Shown here: in pieces, positions 51,262 to 60,943 of the stretch
Position numbering within the stretch: the stretch's first letter is position 1
Layout: every line of letters starts with the position of its first letter
DNA from: Clostridia bacterium
Lineage (GTDB): Bacteria > Bacillota > Clostridia > Christensenellales > UMGS416
Direction of reading: 5' to 3'
Length of the DNA: 64,000 nt
NCBI GenBank assembly: GCA_016938675.1
Contig: JAFGUF010000033.1
Span: forward strand, 111,522 to 175,521
Translations under genes and position numbers: made by a program
The notes under the pieces: model-generated
What the model saw: only the letters and a program-made list of their open reading frames with translations
Told to the model about the DNA's origin: nothing
Databases searched by the model: none

Positions 51262-54200
51262 TCAGGCCTTAATAATCATTTGTATCTTCTTAACAGTCAG
51301 CTTTACGGTTGTATCGCTAATATTCCATTCCTTTGTAAATCCTTCAAGCTGCTCATTTATCACTTCATCGCTCAGTGTCTCACTTCCGATAAACTCTGCA
51401 TTCCTGCTCATTATATCCTCTGCTCCCTGATAGCCTAGCTTGATGTGGTCGGTCACTTCAAATCCCGCATCTTTTCTCATTGTCTGCACCTTGGATATGA
51501 TTTCCCGCACAAAGCCCTCTTCCAATAGTTCCGGTGTTAGGTTTGTATCCAGCACCACTGTTACGCCGTATTCCATCTGGCTGATGTAGCCTTCCTTCTG
51601 GGTGGTCTCTATCAGTACATCGTCCAGAGCCAGTTCTATCTCCTGCCCTGCAACAGTTATTTTTATTGCTCCGTCTGCATTTATCCTGCTTACGAAGCTG
51701 CTGCCGTCCACTTCAAGAAGTGCTTCCTTTATCTGCGGAAGTATCTTGCCATACTTCGGCCCAAGCGTCCTCATCTGCGGCTTTATAATATAGTCTACAA
51801 AGTCAGATGCATTCTCTGTCATTATCACTTCTTTTACGTTCAGCTCATCAGCAACCAGCTCCTTATAGCTATCCGGCAGGTTAACCCCCTGAACAAAAAG
51901 CCTTGAGGCCGGCTGGCGGTTTTTGATGTTGGCTACATTTCTGCAAGCCCTGCCCAGTGTAACAGCAGAAAGTACAGCTGCCATGTTCTCCTCAAGCTCT
52001 TCATCGACATATTCTGCATTGTACACAGGAAAATCGGACATATGAACCGAAACCGGTGCGCTGCTGTCTATTCCATGCACGAGGTTCTGATACATGCTTT
52101 CCGCCATAAAAGGTGTAAATGGTGCAGACAGCTTAGCCATCTCTGTAAGGCAGGTGTAGAGCGTCATATACGCATTAATCTTGTCCTGAGTCATTTCGCT
52201 GCCCCAGTATCTTTCGCGCCCGCGGCGCACATACCAGTTGGAGAGGTCGTCAACAAATGCAGTCATCGCTCTAGCGCTTTCAGTTATCTTATACTCAGAC
52301 AGGCAATCATCCACAGTTTTAATCAATGTATTCAGCTTTGAAAGCGCCCATTTATCCATTACGGAGAGTTTGTCATATTCCAGCTTATAATCCAGCGGAT
52401 TAAACCCGTCGATATTCGCATACAGCACATAGAAAGCATACGTATTCCAGAGCGTTCCCATGAATTTTCTCTGGCCTTCGCTTACTGCTTCGCCGGAGAA
52501 TCTTGTCGGCAGCCATGGAGAAGATGAAGCGTAAAAATACCATCGAACTGCATCAGCACCCTGAACATTTAGTACGTCCCACGGGTCTACTACGTTGCCT
52601 AAGTGTTTGCTCATCTTTTTGCCATCCATGTCGCATACATGTCCAAGTACAAGGCAGTTCTTGAAAGGAGCCTTGTCAAAAAGCAGTGTCGATATCGCAA
52701 GAAGCGTGTAGAACCAGCCTCTTGTCTGGTCAACGGCTTCACTTATGAAATCCGCCGGGAAGTTCTCGTTGAATATCTCCTGGTTTTCAAACGGATAGTG
52801 CCACTGTGCAAAAGGCATGGAACCCGAATCATACCAGCAATCAATTACGGCATCTTCCCTGTCCATCATCTTGCCGCACTTTTCGCACTTTATTTTTACT
52901 TCGTCTATAAAAGGCTTATGCAGCTCGATGTCCTCTTTTACGTTTTCGCCTTTTTTAATCAGCTGCTCTCTGGAGCCTATTACCTCCATGTGCCCGCAAT
53001 CGCATGTCCACACGGGCAATGGCGTACCCCAGTACCTTTCTCTTGATACGCCCCAGTCGATTAGGTTTTCAAGCCAGTTTCCCATTCTGCCTTCTTTAAT
53101 AGTGTCCGGTATCCAGTTTACAGAGCGGTTGTTTTTAATAAGCTCATCTTTTAATACGCTTACCTTAATAAACCATGAGTGCCTTGGATAATAAAGCAGT
53201 GGTGTATCGCATCTCCAGCAGAAAGGATAGCTGTGCTCATAATTCTCTGCCTTGTGTAGCTGGCCTCTTTCCTCCAGCTCTACTAATATTGATTTATCTG
53301 CATCCTTAACGAATGTATTAGGCCAAGGAGTAGTCTCAATGAATTCTCCCTGTTCATTTACTATCTGAATAAATTCCAATCCTTCACGAAGCAGTATTCT
53401 CGCGTCATCGTCGCCGAAAGGCGCAAGATGAACGATTCCTGAGCCGTCGCTTAAAGTAACATAGTTGTCGCATACTACTTTGCATTTCTGTCCATTAGGC
53501 ACTGCGCCGGCCTTTGGGAAAAGCTGGTCATATTCCATTCCTTGAAGGTCTTTGCCTTTATATTTCTCCAGCGTTTTTACTTCGCCGTCAATTATGTCGC
53601 CTATCAATGCAGTTGCCGCAATATAAATATTGCCATCCTCAGCCTTCACCTTTGAGTATTCGCTGTCCGGGTTGACGCAAAGTGCTTGGTTTGACGGCAG
53701 CGTCCACGGCGTTGTCGTCCACGCTATAATATAGGTATTCTCTTGGCCGCTTACCTTGAAGCGCACCATAGCGCTCTTTTCCTTAACATCTGCATATCCC
53801 TGAGCAACCTCGTGGGATGACAGGGCTGTTCCGCAGCGCGGGCAATACGGCACAACCTTAAAACCCTTATAGAGCAAATCCTTGTCAGCTATGGTCTTTA
53901 AAGACCACCAAACAGACTCTATATAATTATCATCATATGTTACGTATGGATTCTCCATGTCCGCCCAGAATCCTACACGGTCGGATAATTCCTCCCACTC
54001 GCCTTTGTATTTCCAAACGCTTTCCTTGCATTTATGGATGAATGGCTCAACACCGTATGCTTCTATCTGCGGCTTGCCGTCAAGTCCCAGAGCTTTCTCA
54101 ACCTCCAGCTCAACAGGAAGGCCATGAGTATCCCATCCCGCCTTTCTGAGCACCTTTCTGCCTTTCATAGTAAAATACCTTGGCACAAGGTCCTTGAATG

Positions 54201-54390
54201 CCCTTGTCTCAACATGGCCGATGTGGGGCTTGCCGTTGGCTGTCGGCGGGCCATCATAGAAGGTATAGACTTCGCAGCCTTCCCTGTTTTCAATTGACTT
54301 ATTGAAGATGTCGTTTTCCTTCCAGAACTTAAGGATTTCTTTCTCCCTTTCCACAAAGTTTAATGATGTGGAAACCTTCTTATAAAGCAT
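51262..54390 (-). CDS. ileS: Isoleucyl-tRNA synthetase, eukaryotic-like (type 2)
   Basis: 1042 residues from MLYKKVSTSLNFVERE; the ATG 12 bases upstream lies inside the GGAGGAAAAT ribosome site. HIGH is exact (56-59) after GPPTANGKP; KMSKS is KMSKH, near residue 595. The CP1 editing domain includes AWTTTPWTLPSN (about 224-235). Length, the NGKPHIGHVETRAFKDLVPRY opening and the C-terminal extension without zinc cysteines match the eukaryotic-like class, several members of which are naturally mupirocin-insensitive. Controlled by an Ile T-box. Confidence 0.94.
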   Translation of the reverse strand: MLYKKVSTSLNFVEREKEILKFWKENDIFNKSIENREGCEVYTFYDGPPTANGKPHIGHVETRAFKDLVPRYFTMKGRKVLRKAGWDTHGLPVELEVEKALGLDGKPQIEAYGVEPFIHKCKESVWKYKGEWEELSDRVGFWADMENPYVTYDDNYIESVWWSLKTIADKDLLYKGFKVVPYCPRCGTALSSHEVAQGYADVKEKSAMVRFKVSGQENTYIIAWTTTPWTLPSNQALCVNPDSEYSKVKAEDGNIYIAATALIGDIIDGEVKTLEKYKGKDLQGMEYDQLFPKAGAVPNGQKCKVVCDNYVTLSDGSGIVHLAPFGDDDARILLREGLEFIQIVNEQGEFIETTPWPNTFVKDADKSILVELEERGQLHKAENYEHSYPFCWRCDTPLLYYPRHSWFIKVSVLKDELIKNNRSVNWIPDTIKEGRMGNWLENLIDWGVSRERYWGTPLPVWTCDCGHMEVIGSREQLIKKGENVKEDIELHKPFIDEVKIKCEKCGKMMDREDAVIDCWYDSGSMPFAQWHYPFENQEIFNENFPADFISEAVDQTRGWFYTLLAISTLLFDKAPFKNCLVLGHVCDMDGKKMSKHLGNVVDPWDVLNVQGADAVRWYFYASSSPWLPTRFSGEAVSEGQRKFMGTLWNTYAFYVLYANIDGFNPLDYKLEYDKLSVMDKWALSKLNTLIKTVDDCLSEYKITESARAMTAFVDDLSNWYVRRGRERYWGSEMTQDKINAYMTLYTCLTEMAKLSAPFTPFMAESMYQNLVHGIDSSAPVSVHMSDFPVYNAEYVDEELEENMAAVLSAVTLGRACRNVANIKNRQPASRLFVQGVNLPDSYKELVADELNVKEVIMTENASDFVDYIIKPQMRTLGPKYGKILPQIKEALLEVDGSSFVSRINADGAIKITVAGQEIELALDDVLIETTQKEGYISQMEYGVTVVLDTNLTPELLEEGFVREIISKVQTMRKDAGFEVTDHIKLGYQGAEDIMSRNAEFIGSETLSDEVINEQLEGFTKEWNISDTTVKLTVKKIQMIIKA

Positions 54391-54424
54391 ATTTTCCTCC
54401 ATAGACTAAATTATCTCTTTTAAA

Positions 54425-54685
54425 CAAAATAAAACCTCTACTATCACACAGATAAAATAGAGGCTACATATTTTACATACCACTGTGCTGCCTGCATTAC
54501 GCAGAAAACATTGTATATATAACGGATACAACCCCGTTCCAGCTTAATCGCATTTGCTTTCTGCCGGACTGCTAAAAGGTGATAATGCTATCTTGAGTCG
54601 GTTACCGGTTTGCACCTTGCCCCGGCTCTCTGTAAATCCGAATTAAAGACGATGTTATCCTTTATCATTGCATTTATTTTGCTTT
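54425..54685 (-). ncRNA. T-box riboswitch of ileS, Ile (AUC) specifier
   Basis: Minus strand: Stem I with CAGAGAGCCGG and its partner CCGGTAACC around a GGTGCAAA loop; the specifier loop reads ATC (54583-54581) followed by A; the T-box UGGU is at 54482-54479; the terminator CCTCTA (54463-54458) pairs with TAGAGG (54440-54435), followed by T-rich sequence. The T-box core is less canonical than in the other two leaders. The codon matches the downstream gene. Confidence 0.85.
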
Positions 54686-54690
54686 TAAAC

Positions 54691-54719
54691 ATTATATACA
54701 ATTAACAGTGCTTTTTCAA
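54691..54719 (-). promoter_or_regulatory. SigA-type promoter of the ileS leader
   Basis: On the minus strand TTGAAA (54719-54714), 17-base spacer, TATAAT (54696-54691). Confidence 0.8.
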
Positions 54720-54810
54720 CTACTAATTGCTTAACTTTATAACATAATGCATCATATATATCATTATTATGAAGTTATCACTGTTTAAGCGGCAATTTAT
54801 TATAAACAGG

Positions 54811-54839
54811 TTCACAAATGTATAATTATACTGTATAAT
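54811..54839 (+). promoter_or_regulatory. SigA-type promoter of the DUF1015 gene
   Basis: TTCACA (54811-54816), 17-base spacer, TATAAT (54834-54839), 53 bases before the start. Confidence 0.6.
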
Positions 54840-54892
54840 CTTTTTTTGACGGACATACTTAATCTACTGCATTTCAGTGAGAGGCATTTTAT

Positions 54893-56230
54893 ATGAGCAA
54901 ATTAAAAAACGTGGGACTTTCCCCTGCTAAAATACTTTTACCAAAAGATAATTTCAACAAATGGGCTGTTGTTGCCTGCGACCAATATACATCCGAGCCG
55001 GAATACTGGCAGAGAGTCGACGAATATGTAGGCGATGCTGCCTCTGCGCTGCGCATTATGCTGCCAGAAGTTTATCTGGAGGAAGATGACCTCAAACAAA
55101 GACAGGAAAATACTATTATTAAAATGGACGAGTACCTGCAAAGCGGTGTATTTCAAGATGAAATAGAAGGTCTTATCTATGTGGAGAGACAGGTAGACAA
55201 AGGCTGGCGCAAGGGGCTAATGGCATGCGTTGATCTTGAAGAATATGACTATACCAAAGGTTCAGTGTCCTTAATCCGTGCAACAGAAGACACAATAGAA
55301 GACAGGCTGCCGCCGCGCGTGGCAATAAGGCAAAAAGCTTCTTTAGAGGTCCCGCATGTAATGCTGCTAATAGATGATGAAGAAGATATTATATTCTCAG
55401 AAATAGATGAAAGCAAATCAGAATCCGATGTAGTATACGATTTTATGCTTATGGAGGGCGGCGGGCACATAAGGGGCTATAAAGTAAAAGAATCTCTATA
55501 TGACAGGCTAGCCGCAAAATTAGAGACACTTAAAAGCAAGAATGACGGATTCCTTTTTGCCGTTGGTGACGGCAATCATTCGCTGGCAACGGCAAAAAAG
55601 TGCTGGGAATTAATAAAGCCCTCACTTTCTAAAAATGAGCTTAAAGACCATCCTGCCAGATACGCGTTGGTTGAAATAGTAAACCTGCATGATGAAACAT
55701 TAGTTTTCGAGAGCATACACAGGCTGCTTGAAAATGTAGGCGATGACGACATGGATAATATTGCACAGGCAATTGGGCTGGGAGACGACCTGCTGCCCTA
55801 TTACAGGAACGGCGGGCAGGGAATGTTTCTGGTTAATTACCAGAACCGTTTATGTGCCGCTGTGCTGCAGGAAGGCCTTACAAGATTTATGGCAGAAAAC
55901 CCAGACGTGAAAATTGACTATATACACGGCGATGACACTGCACAAAAGCTATCCCTAAAGGAGCATGTCATTACATTCATACTGCCCGCTTTTGATAAAA
56001 AGGCCCTTTTCTCAACGGTAATAGCAGACGGAGCGCTCCCCAGAAAATCATTCTCTATGGGACACGCGCATGAAAAGAGATTCTATCTTGAGGCGCGCAT
56101 AATAAAAAAGGATGCCTACAAAAGCCTTCAAGAGCCTTCAAACAAAGAATATGCGGAAAATGCGGAAGAAATCTGCGAAACAGATGCGGATGCGCCTGAT
56201 TACGAAGCATCAGGTGAAATTATTCAGTAA
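54893..56230 (+). CDS. DUF1015 family protein
   Basis: 445 residues. DUF1015 hallmarks: an N-terminal KWAVVACDQYTSEPEYW (about 23-39), the acidic LPEVYLEED (about 58-66), RLPPRVAIRQKAS (about 137-149) and the active-site-like AVGDGNHSLATAKKCW (about 223-238), then the C-terminal IHGDDTAQK. In many Clostridia this gene sits beside serine or phosphoserine metabolism genes; the biochemical role is unsettled. A 38-base gap precedes the aspartate kinase gene, so the two are probably co-transcribed. Confidence 0.88.
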   Translation: MSKLKNVGLSPAKILLPKDNFNKWAVVACDQYTSEPEYWQRVDEYVGDAASALRIMLPEVYLEEDDLKQRQENTIIKMDEYLQSGVFQDEIEGLIYVERQVDKGWRKGLMACVDLEEYDYTKGSVSLIRATEDTIEDRLPPRVAIRQKASLEVPHVMLLIDDEEDIIFSEIDESKSESDVVYDFMLMEGGGHIRGYKVKESLYDRLAAKLETLKSKNDGFLFAVGDGNHSLATAKKCWELIKPSLSKNELKDHPARYALVEIVNLHDETLVFESIHRLLENVGDDDMDNIAQAIGLGDDLLPYYRNGGQGMFLVNYQNRLCAAVLQEGLTRFMAENPDVKIDYIHGDDTAQKLSLKEHVITFILPAFDKKALFSTVIADGALPRKSFSMGHAHEKRFYLEARIIKKDAYKSLQEPSNKEYAENAEEICETDADAPDYEASGEIIQ

Positions 56231-56268
56231 ACAATTTAATTTTTATATAAAGGGAGAATAGAATAATA

Positions 56269-57555
56269 ATGAAAACCGCAAAATTTGGGGGTTCATCACT
56301 GTGCGACGGAAAGAGCTTCGAACAGGTATTATCCATCATAAAGTCGGATGAAAGCATACGCATTGTTGTGCCCTCCGCACCGGGAAAGCGCCACGCAAAT
56401 GACACCAAAGTAACCGATCTGCTGATAGCTTTCTATGAAGGAGAAGATGTTTTCAGCGAAATTAAATCGCGCTTCGATTCAATTATCAGCAGCCTTAAAC
56501 TTAACCTCGATCTTTCCGCAGAATACTCCGAAATAGAGAAAAGAAAAACAGAAGGCACTACACTTGATTATATCGCAAGTCGTGGAGAATACCTGAATGG
56601 CCTCATAGCCGCAAAAGCATTGGGCTGGAAATTTATAAACCCTTCAGATGTCATAAAATTTGATGATACCAATAAGCTTCTGTATAAGGAGACATTGCAG
56701 CTAATAAATGAAGCTTATAACAACGAGCCTTGCGTAATACCCGGATTTTTTGGCGCTAATCAAAAAGGCGAAGTAGTCACATTTTCAAGAGGCGGCTCTG
56801 ACATAACAGGATCACTGTGCGCTGCAGCTATGAAAGCAGACATATACGAGAACTGGACGGATGTTTCAGGCTTCTTCATGGCAGACCCCAGAATAGTTCC
56901 CTATGCTATGAACATAGATGAAGTATCCTACAAGGAGCTCAGGGAGCTTTCCTATATGGGAGCCGGAGTGCTCCACGAAGAAAGCATCTTTCCGGTAAGA
57001 AAGATGGAAATACCAGTACATATAAAGAACACTAATGCGCCGAAAGACAAGGGCACATTAATAATGCCCTTCAGCAAAATGGCGCCGCACTCTAGGCCAA
57101 TAACAGGCGTAGCCGGAAAAAAGGGATTTGCAGTAATCACAATTGAAAAAGCAAGAATGAATAACGAGGTAGGCTTTGCGCGAAAGGTTCTTTCCGTTCT
57201 TGAAGGCTACGGGATATCAATAGAGCATATGCCGACAGGCATCGATACGCTTTCCATTGTCGTATCAGAAGAATTAATTTCAAACAAAGTTAATGATATT
57301 CTTGGCAGTCTTCAAGATATTTCCGCGGCTGACAGTATAGATGTATCGCATAATATGGCCCTTATTGCAACCGTAGGCCACGGGATGGTAAAGCATGCAG
57401 GTTCTGCGGCAAAGATCTTCGCTGCACTTTCCGGCAACAATATTAATATCCGAATGATAGACCAGGGTTCAAGCGAGCTTAACATAATTGTTGGAGTTGA
57501 AGAAAGCGACTATGAAAACGCTGTACGCTCCATATACAATGCATTTGCAATATGA
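56269..57555 (+). CDS. lysC: Aspartate kinase
   Basis: 428 residues. Kinase domain (about 1-270) opens KTAKFGGSSLCDG, has VVPSAPGKR (about 27-35), TTLDYIASRGEYL near 95-107 and TFSRGGSDITGSL (about 171-183). Two ACT domains follow (about 290-428) with the regulatory FAVITIEKARMNNEVGFARKVL core, implying lysine or threonine feedback. It makes aspartyl phosphate for lysine, threonine and methionine synthesis. The gap before it is too short for a lysine riboswitch. Expected to be monofunctional. Confidence 0.92.
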   Translation: MKTAKFGGSSLCDGKSFEQVLSIIKSDESIRIVVPSAPGKRHANDTKVTDLLIAFYEGEDVFSEIKSRFDSIISSLKLNLDLSAEYSEIEKRKTEGTTLDYIASRGEYLNGLIAAKALGWKFINPSDVIKFDDTNKLLYKETLQLINEAYNNEPCVIPGFFGANQKGEVVTFSRGGSDITGSLCAAAMKADIYENWTDVSGFFMADPRIVPYAMNIDEVSYKELRELSYMGAGVLHEESIFPVRKMEIPVHIKNTNAPKDKGTLIMPFSKMAPHSRPITGVAGKKGFAVITIEKARMNNEVGFARKVLSVLEGYGISIEHMPTGIDTLSIVVSEELISNKVNDILGSLQDISAADSIDVSHNMALIATVGHGMVKHAGSAAKIFAALSGNNINIRMIDQGSSELNIIVGVEESDYENAVRSIYNAFAI

Positions 57556-57570
57556 TTATTCATTAAAACT

Positions 57571-57615
57571 AAAAAAATGGCCTTGATAACATAATGCTCA
57601 AGGCCATTTAATTTA
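57571..57615 (+). terminator. Terminator after aspartate kinase
   Basis: AAATGGCCTTGA (57575-57586) pairs with TCAAGGCCATTT (57598-57609), followed by a short T-rich tail. Confidence 0.75.
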
Positions 57616-57648
57616 CTATAATTTTCAGATTAAGCTTAAATCATAAAC

Positions 57649-57918
57649 TTAACTTAAGTTAAAGAAACTGGTGTAATCCACGTCGCTCCAAAGATTCATA
57701 TTTAGTACGCCCATAAAATACAGAGCTACCATTATAACAATGCTTATGACTGCGAGTATGAGATACAGTCTGAAGAAGTTGGCCTTGCTTGGTTTTGTGT
57801 TTGAGCTGAATGCCCATACAAAAACCATTACAATGTTTACAATCGGTATACACATTAACAGTCCGGTTACGAACCATTCACCCATTGATACAGTTTGTTC
57901 TCCTTGATATTGTGCCAT
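57649..57918 (-). CDS. Small membrane protein with two helices
   Basis: 89 residues with helices at about 14-35 and 49-70 separated by a polar, lysine-containing loop (SSNTKPSKANF). The first helix ends with the phrase MCIPIVNIVMVFVWAF, seen in many small Firmicutes membrane proteins of unknown role. GGAGT precedes the ATG. Stand-alone gene with its own promoter; function unknown. Confidence 0.6.
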   Translation of the reverse strand: MAQYQGEQTVSMGEWFVTGLLMCIPIVNIVMVFVWAFSSNTKPSKANFFRLYLILAVISIVIMVALYFMGVLNMNLWSDVDYTSFFNLS

Positions 57919-57954
57919 AATCTACTCCTTAAATAATAAAGATTTTCTATGTAT

Positions 57955-57983
57955 ATTATATCAATTTTTATTATTTTCTGCAA
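57955..57983 (-). promoter_or_regulatory. SigA-type promoter of the small membrane protein
   Basis: On the minus strand TTGCAG (57983-57978), 17-base spacer, TATAAT (57960-57955). Confidence 0.75.
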
Positions 57984-58054
57984 TAAGGCTATTTATTGGT
58001 TCTATACTTCAAAATCATGTACTTTGACGCAGGCCTATATTTTTTACCACCTTG

Positions 58055-59449
58055 CTAGAACTCAAAATAGTTCTTCGCATTATTGTAGCAAATCCCTTCG
58101 ACTAGTTTTTTGAGATTGCCATAGTCTTCTGGGTACTCGCCGTTTTCCACCCATCCGCCGATGAGATTGCATAATATCCTTCTGAAATATTCATGCCTTG
58201 CATAGGACAGGAAGCTCCTTGAATCCGTCAGCATTCCTACAAAATTGCCAAGAGCAGATAAGCTCGCCAGATTTGTAAGCTGGCGCACCATGCCTGACAT
58301 AGTGTCATTAAACCACCACGCTGAGCCGTGCTGAATTTTATTCTTAATTCCTTCGCCCTGGAAGCAGCCTATTACAGAGCCTATCATGGCGTCGTCGTTA
58401 GGATTCAATGAGTAAATTATCGCCTTAGGTAGTTCTCCTGTTTTCTCCAGCTCATCAAGTATTCGCACGAGTCCAGCTGCTGAATCCCGGGTTGATATGC
58501 AGTCAAATCCTGTGTCCGCTCCCAAACGCGAGAACATTCTAGAATTTGTATTTCTTATTGTCCCGTAGTGTATCTGCATTATCCAGCCTCTTTTGGCGTA
58601 TTCTCTCGCCACAAAAAGGAATACTGCTGTTTTATACTTTTCCGCATCATCTTCGCTTACAGCACTCAGTGCCAATGCACTTTTGAATATCTTATTCACT
58701 TCACTCTCTTCTGCGAGATTGAAGATTATGTGCTCAAATGCATGGTCACTAATTCTGCAGCCTGATTCATCGAAGAAATCAATTCTTTTTACTATAGCTT
58801 CTTTAAGAGACTCAAATGAATCAATCTTAATATCTGACGCCTTTGAAAGCATTGCAATGTATTCTGAAAAGTCTTTCTTATCTATATTCATCGCCTTGTC
58901 CGGCCTAAATGTCGGAAGCACTTTTACGTCAAAAGATTTGTCCTCGGCTATCTTTCTGTGGAATTCTAGGCTATCTGCCGGGTCATCTGTCGTGCATATT
59001 ATCTCCACTGCAGACATCTTTATGATATCTCGTGCAGACAAAGTCTTAAGTTTTTCACTGCAAAGATTCCAAACACTTTCTGCTGTTTCCAGGCTTAATG
59101 CCCCTTCGAATCCGAAGTAGTTTTTAAGTTCCAGATGTGCCCAGTGATACAATGGGTTCCCCATAAGCAGAGGCATTATCTCTGCCCACTTTAGGAATTT
59201 CTCATAGTCTCCGGCATCTCCTGTTATGAATCTTTCCTCAACTCCACAGCTGCGCATAGCTCTCCATTTGTAGTGGTCACCATAGAGCCACACCTGTGTA
59301 ATATTTTCATACCTTTTATTCTCCGCTATTTCCTGCGGATTGATATGGCAATGATAGTCAATTATCGGCATAGTCTCTGCGTACTCATGATATAGCTTCT
59401 CCGCTGTTTTTGTGCTCAGGAGAAAATCTTTGTCCATAAATTTTTTCAT
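58055..59449 (-). CDS. uxaC: Glucuronate isomerase
   Basis: 464 residues, amidohydrolase-like fold. The N-terminal PIIDYHCHINPQEIAENKRY (about 28-47) carries the first metal-site histidines; VWLYGDHYKWRAMRSCGV (about 53-70) and the C-terminal YARHEYFRRILCNLIGGW (about 425-442) are UxaC signatures. It converts glucuronate to fructuronate and galacturonate to tagaturonate. Third gene of the minus-strand uxa operon, 14 bases after uxaA. Confidence 0.95.
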   Translation of the reverse strand: MKKFMDKDFLLSTKTAEKLYHEYAETMPIIDYHCHINPQEIAENKRYENITQVWLYGDHYKWRAMRSCGVEERFITGDAGDYEKFLKWAEIMPLLMGNPLYHWAHLELKNYFGFEGALSLETAESVWNLCSEKLKTLSARDIIKMSAVEIICTTDDPADSLEFHRKIAEDKSFDVKVLPTFRPDKAMNIDKKDFSEYIAMLSKASDIKIDSFESLKEAIVKRIDFFDESGCRISDHAFEHIIFNLAEESEVNKIFKSALALSAVSEDDAEKYKTAVFLFVAREYAKRGWIMQIHYGTIRNTNSRMFSRLGADTGFDCISTRDSAAGLVRILDELEKTGELPKAIIYSLNPNDDAMIGSVIGCFQGEGIKNKIQHGSAWWFNDTMSGMVRQLTNLASLSALGNFVGMLTDSRSFLSYARHEYFRRILCNLIGGWVENGEYPEDYGNLKKLVEGICYNNAKNYFEF

Positions 59450-59463
59450 TTTAACCTCTTCTT

Positions 59464-60942
59464 TTATAAAAATACTCCGTCTTTGAAAATGGATATTTCC
59501 CTTATTCCATGCTCTTCATTTTTTGTTTTTATTTCTCCGCTTGCAAGCTTCATTGTGTATTCTGCCAGCTTACCCGTGGATTCATTTATGCTCCGTCCCT
59601 CTGCTATGTCCCCTGCGTTAAAATCTATCCAGCTTTTTTTCTTATTAAAAAGTTCATTATTAGTGGATATTTTAACCGTGGGCACTGGGCCTCCAAACGG
59701 CGTTCCCCTGCCTGTAGTAAAGAGCACTATTTGCGCTCCGGAAGCAATTAGGGCAGTTGTAGCAACCAAGTCATTGCCCGGCGCTGACAAAAGCATCAGC
59801 CCTTTTCTGTCAATCGTCTCGCCGTAGCCATATACTCCTTCAACGGCCATTGTACCGCTTTTTGTTGTGCAGCCCAGCGATTTTTCCTCCAAAGTTGTTA
59901 TTCCCCCGTCTTTGTTGCCGGGCGAAGGATTCTCATATATTGGCTGACCGTGGGATTTATAATAATCCTTGAACGAATTAATTAATGCAACAGTGCTTTC
60001 AAATGCCTCTTCTGTCCTGCATCGCTCCATCAGCAGTGTTTCTGCGCCGAACATTTCCGGCACCTCAGTGAGAATTGTTGTTCCTCCCTGTCTTATCAGT
60101 ATATCAGAAAATGCGCCTACCATGGGATTTGCCGTGATTCCAGAGTATCCGTCCGATCCTCCGCATTTTAGTCCCACAATCAATTCTGAAGCGGGGATGA
60201 TTTCTCTTTTGGCTTTAGATGCATGCACTATCAGTTCTTCTATCAGTTCCAGTCCGTCAGCTATCTCATCATCTACTTTCTGGCATTCCAAAAACTTAAC
60301 TCTATTGTCGTCAATCTCACCTATTACCTTCTTAAAATCAGCTATCAGATTATTTTCGCAACCAAGCCCCAAAACAAGCACTCCGCCGGCGTTAGGATGA
60401 TTTACAAGCCCTGCGAGAATCTTCTGCGTGTTTTTAAGGTCGTCGCCAAGCTGCGAGCAGCCAAAAGGATGAGTGAATGCGAATACTCCGTCCACGCCTT
60501 CCTTCTCTCTCGACATGTTTTCTAATGTCTTTGCTATCCCGTTTATGCAGCCTACTGTCGGGATTATCCATATTTCATTGCGAACGCCTACTTTGCCGTT
60601 ATGTCTTTTATATCCCGCAAAGCTCATATTTGTTTCCACAGTGTAATCGGCCTTCAAAGGATTATATGCGTATTTTTCAATGTCTCCGAGGTTCGTTTTT
60701 ATATTATGAGAATGTACATGTTCTCCCTTTTTTATATCACATACGGCATGTCCTATCGGGTAGCCATATTTTACTACGTTCTCTCCGCTTTTTATGTCAG
60801 CAATAGCTGCCTTGTGCGCCTTTGGGATATCCTGGATTAGAAGAATAATGTCATCTCCCGCCTTGACCTCTGCGCCCTTTTTAAGCTCGCCTATTGCAAC
60901 CGCCACGTTATCTTTTTCATTTATTTTTAATAAAAATGACAT
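59464..60942 (-). CDS. uxaA: Altronate dehydratase
   Basis: 492 residues. An N-terminal SAF-like domain (about 1-95, including DNVAVAIGELKKGAEV and HSHNIKTNLG) is joined to the large C-terminal catalytic domain with GLKCGGSDGYSGITANP (about 265-281) and LLSAPGNDLVATTALIASGAQ (about 385-405, in two parts), both conserved in the UxaA/GarD family. Fe-dependent; makes 2-keto-3-deoxygluconate from altronate. One base downstream of uxaB. Confidence 0.94.
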   Translation of the reverse strand: MSFLLKINEKDNVAVAIGELKKGAEVKAGDDIILLIQDIPKAHKAAIADIKSGENVVKYGYPIGHAVCDIKKGEHVHSHNIKTNLGDIEKYAYNPLKADYTVETNMSFAGYKRHNGKVGVRNEIWIIPTVGCINGIAKTLENMSREKEGVDGVFAFTHPFGCSQLGDDLKNTQKILAGLVNHPNAGGVLVLGLGCENNLIADFKKVIGEIDDNRVKFLECQKVDDEIADGLELIEELIVHASKAKREIIPASELIVGLKCGGSDGYSGITANPMVGAFSDILIRQGGTTILTEVPEMFGAETLLMERCRTEEAFESTVALINSFKDYYKSHGQPIYENPSPGNKDGGITTLEEKSLGCTTKSGTMAVEGVYGYGETIDRKGLMLLSAPGNDLVATTALIASGAQIVLFTTGRGTPFGGPVPTVKISTNNELFNKKKSWIDFNAGDIAEGRSINESTGKLAEYTMKLASGEIKTKNEEHGIREISIFKDGVFL

Positions 60943-60943
60943 A

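Noticed and set aside
56231..56268. Lysine riboswitch before aspartate kinase
   Set aside because: The gap is 38 bases, far too short.
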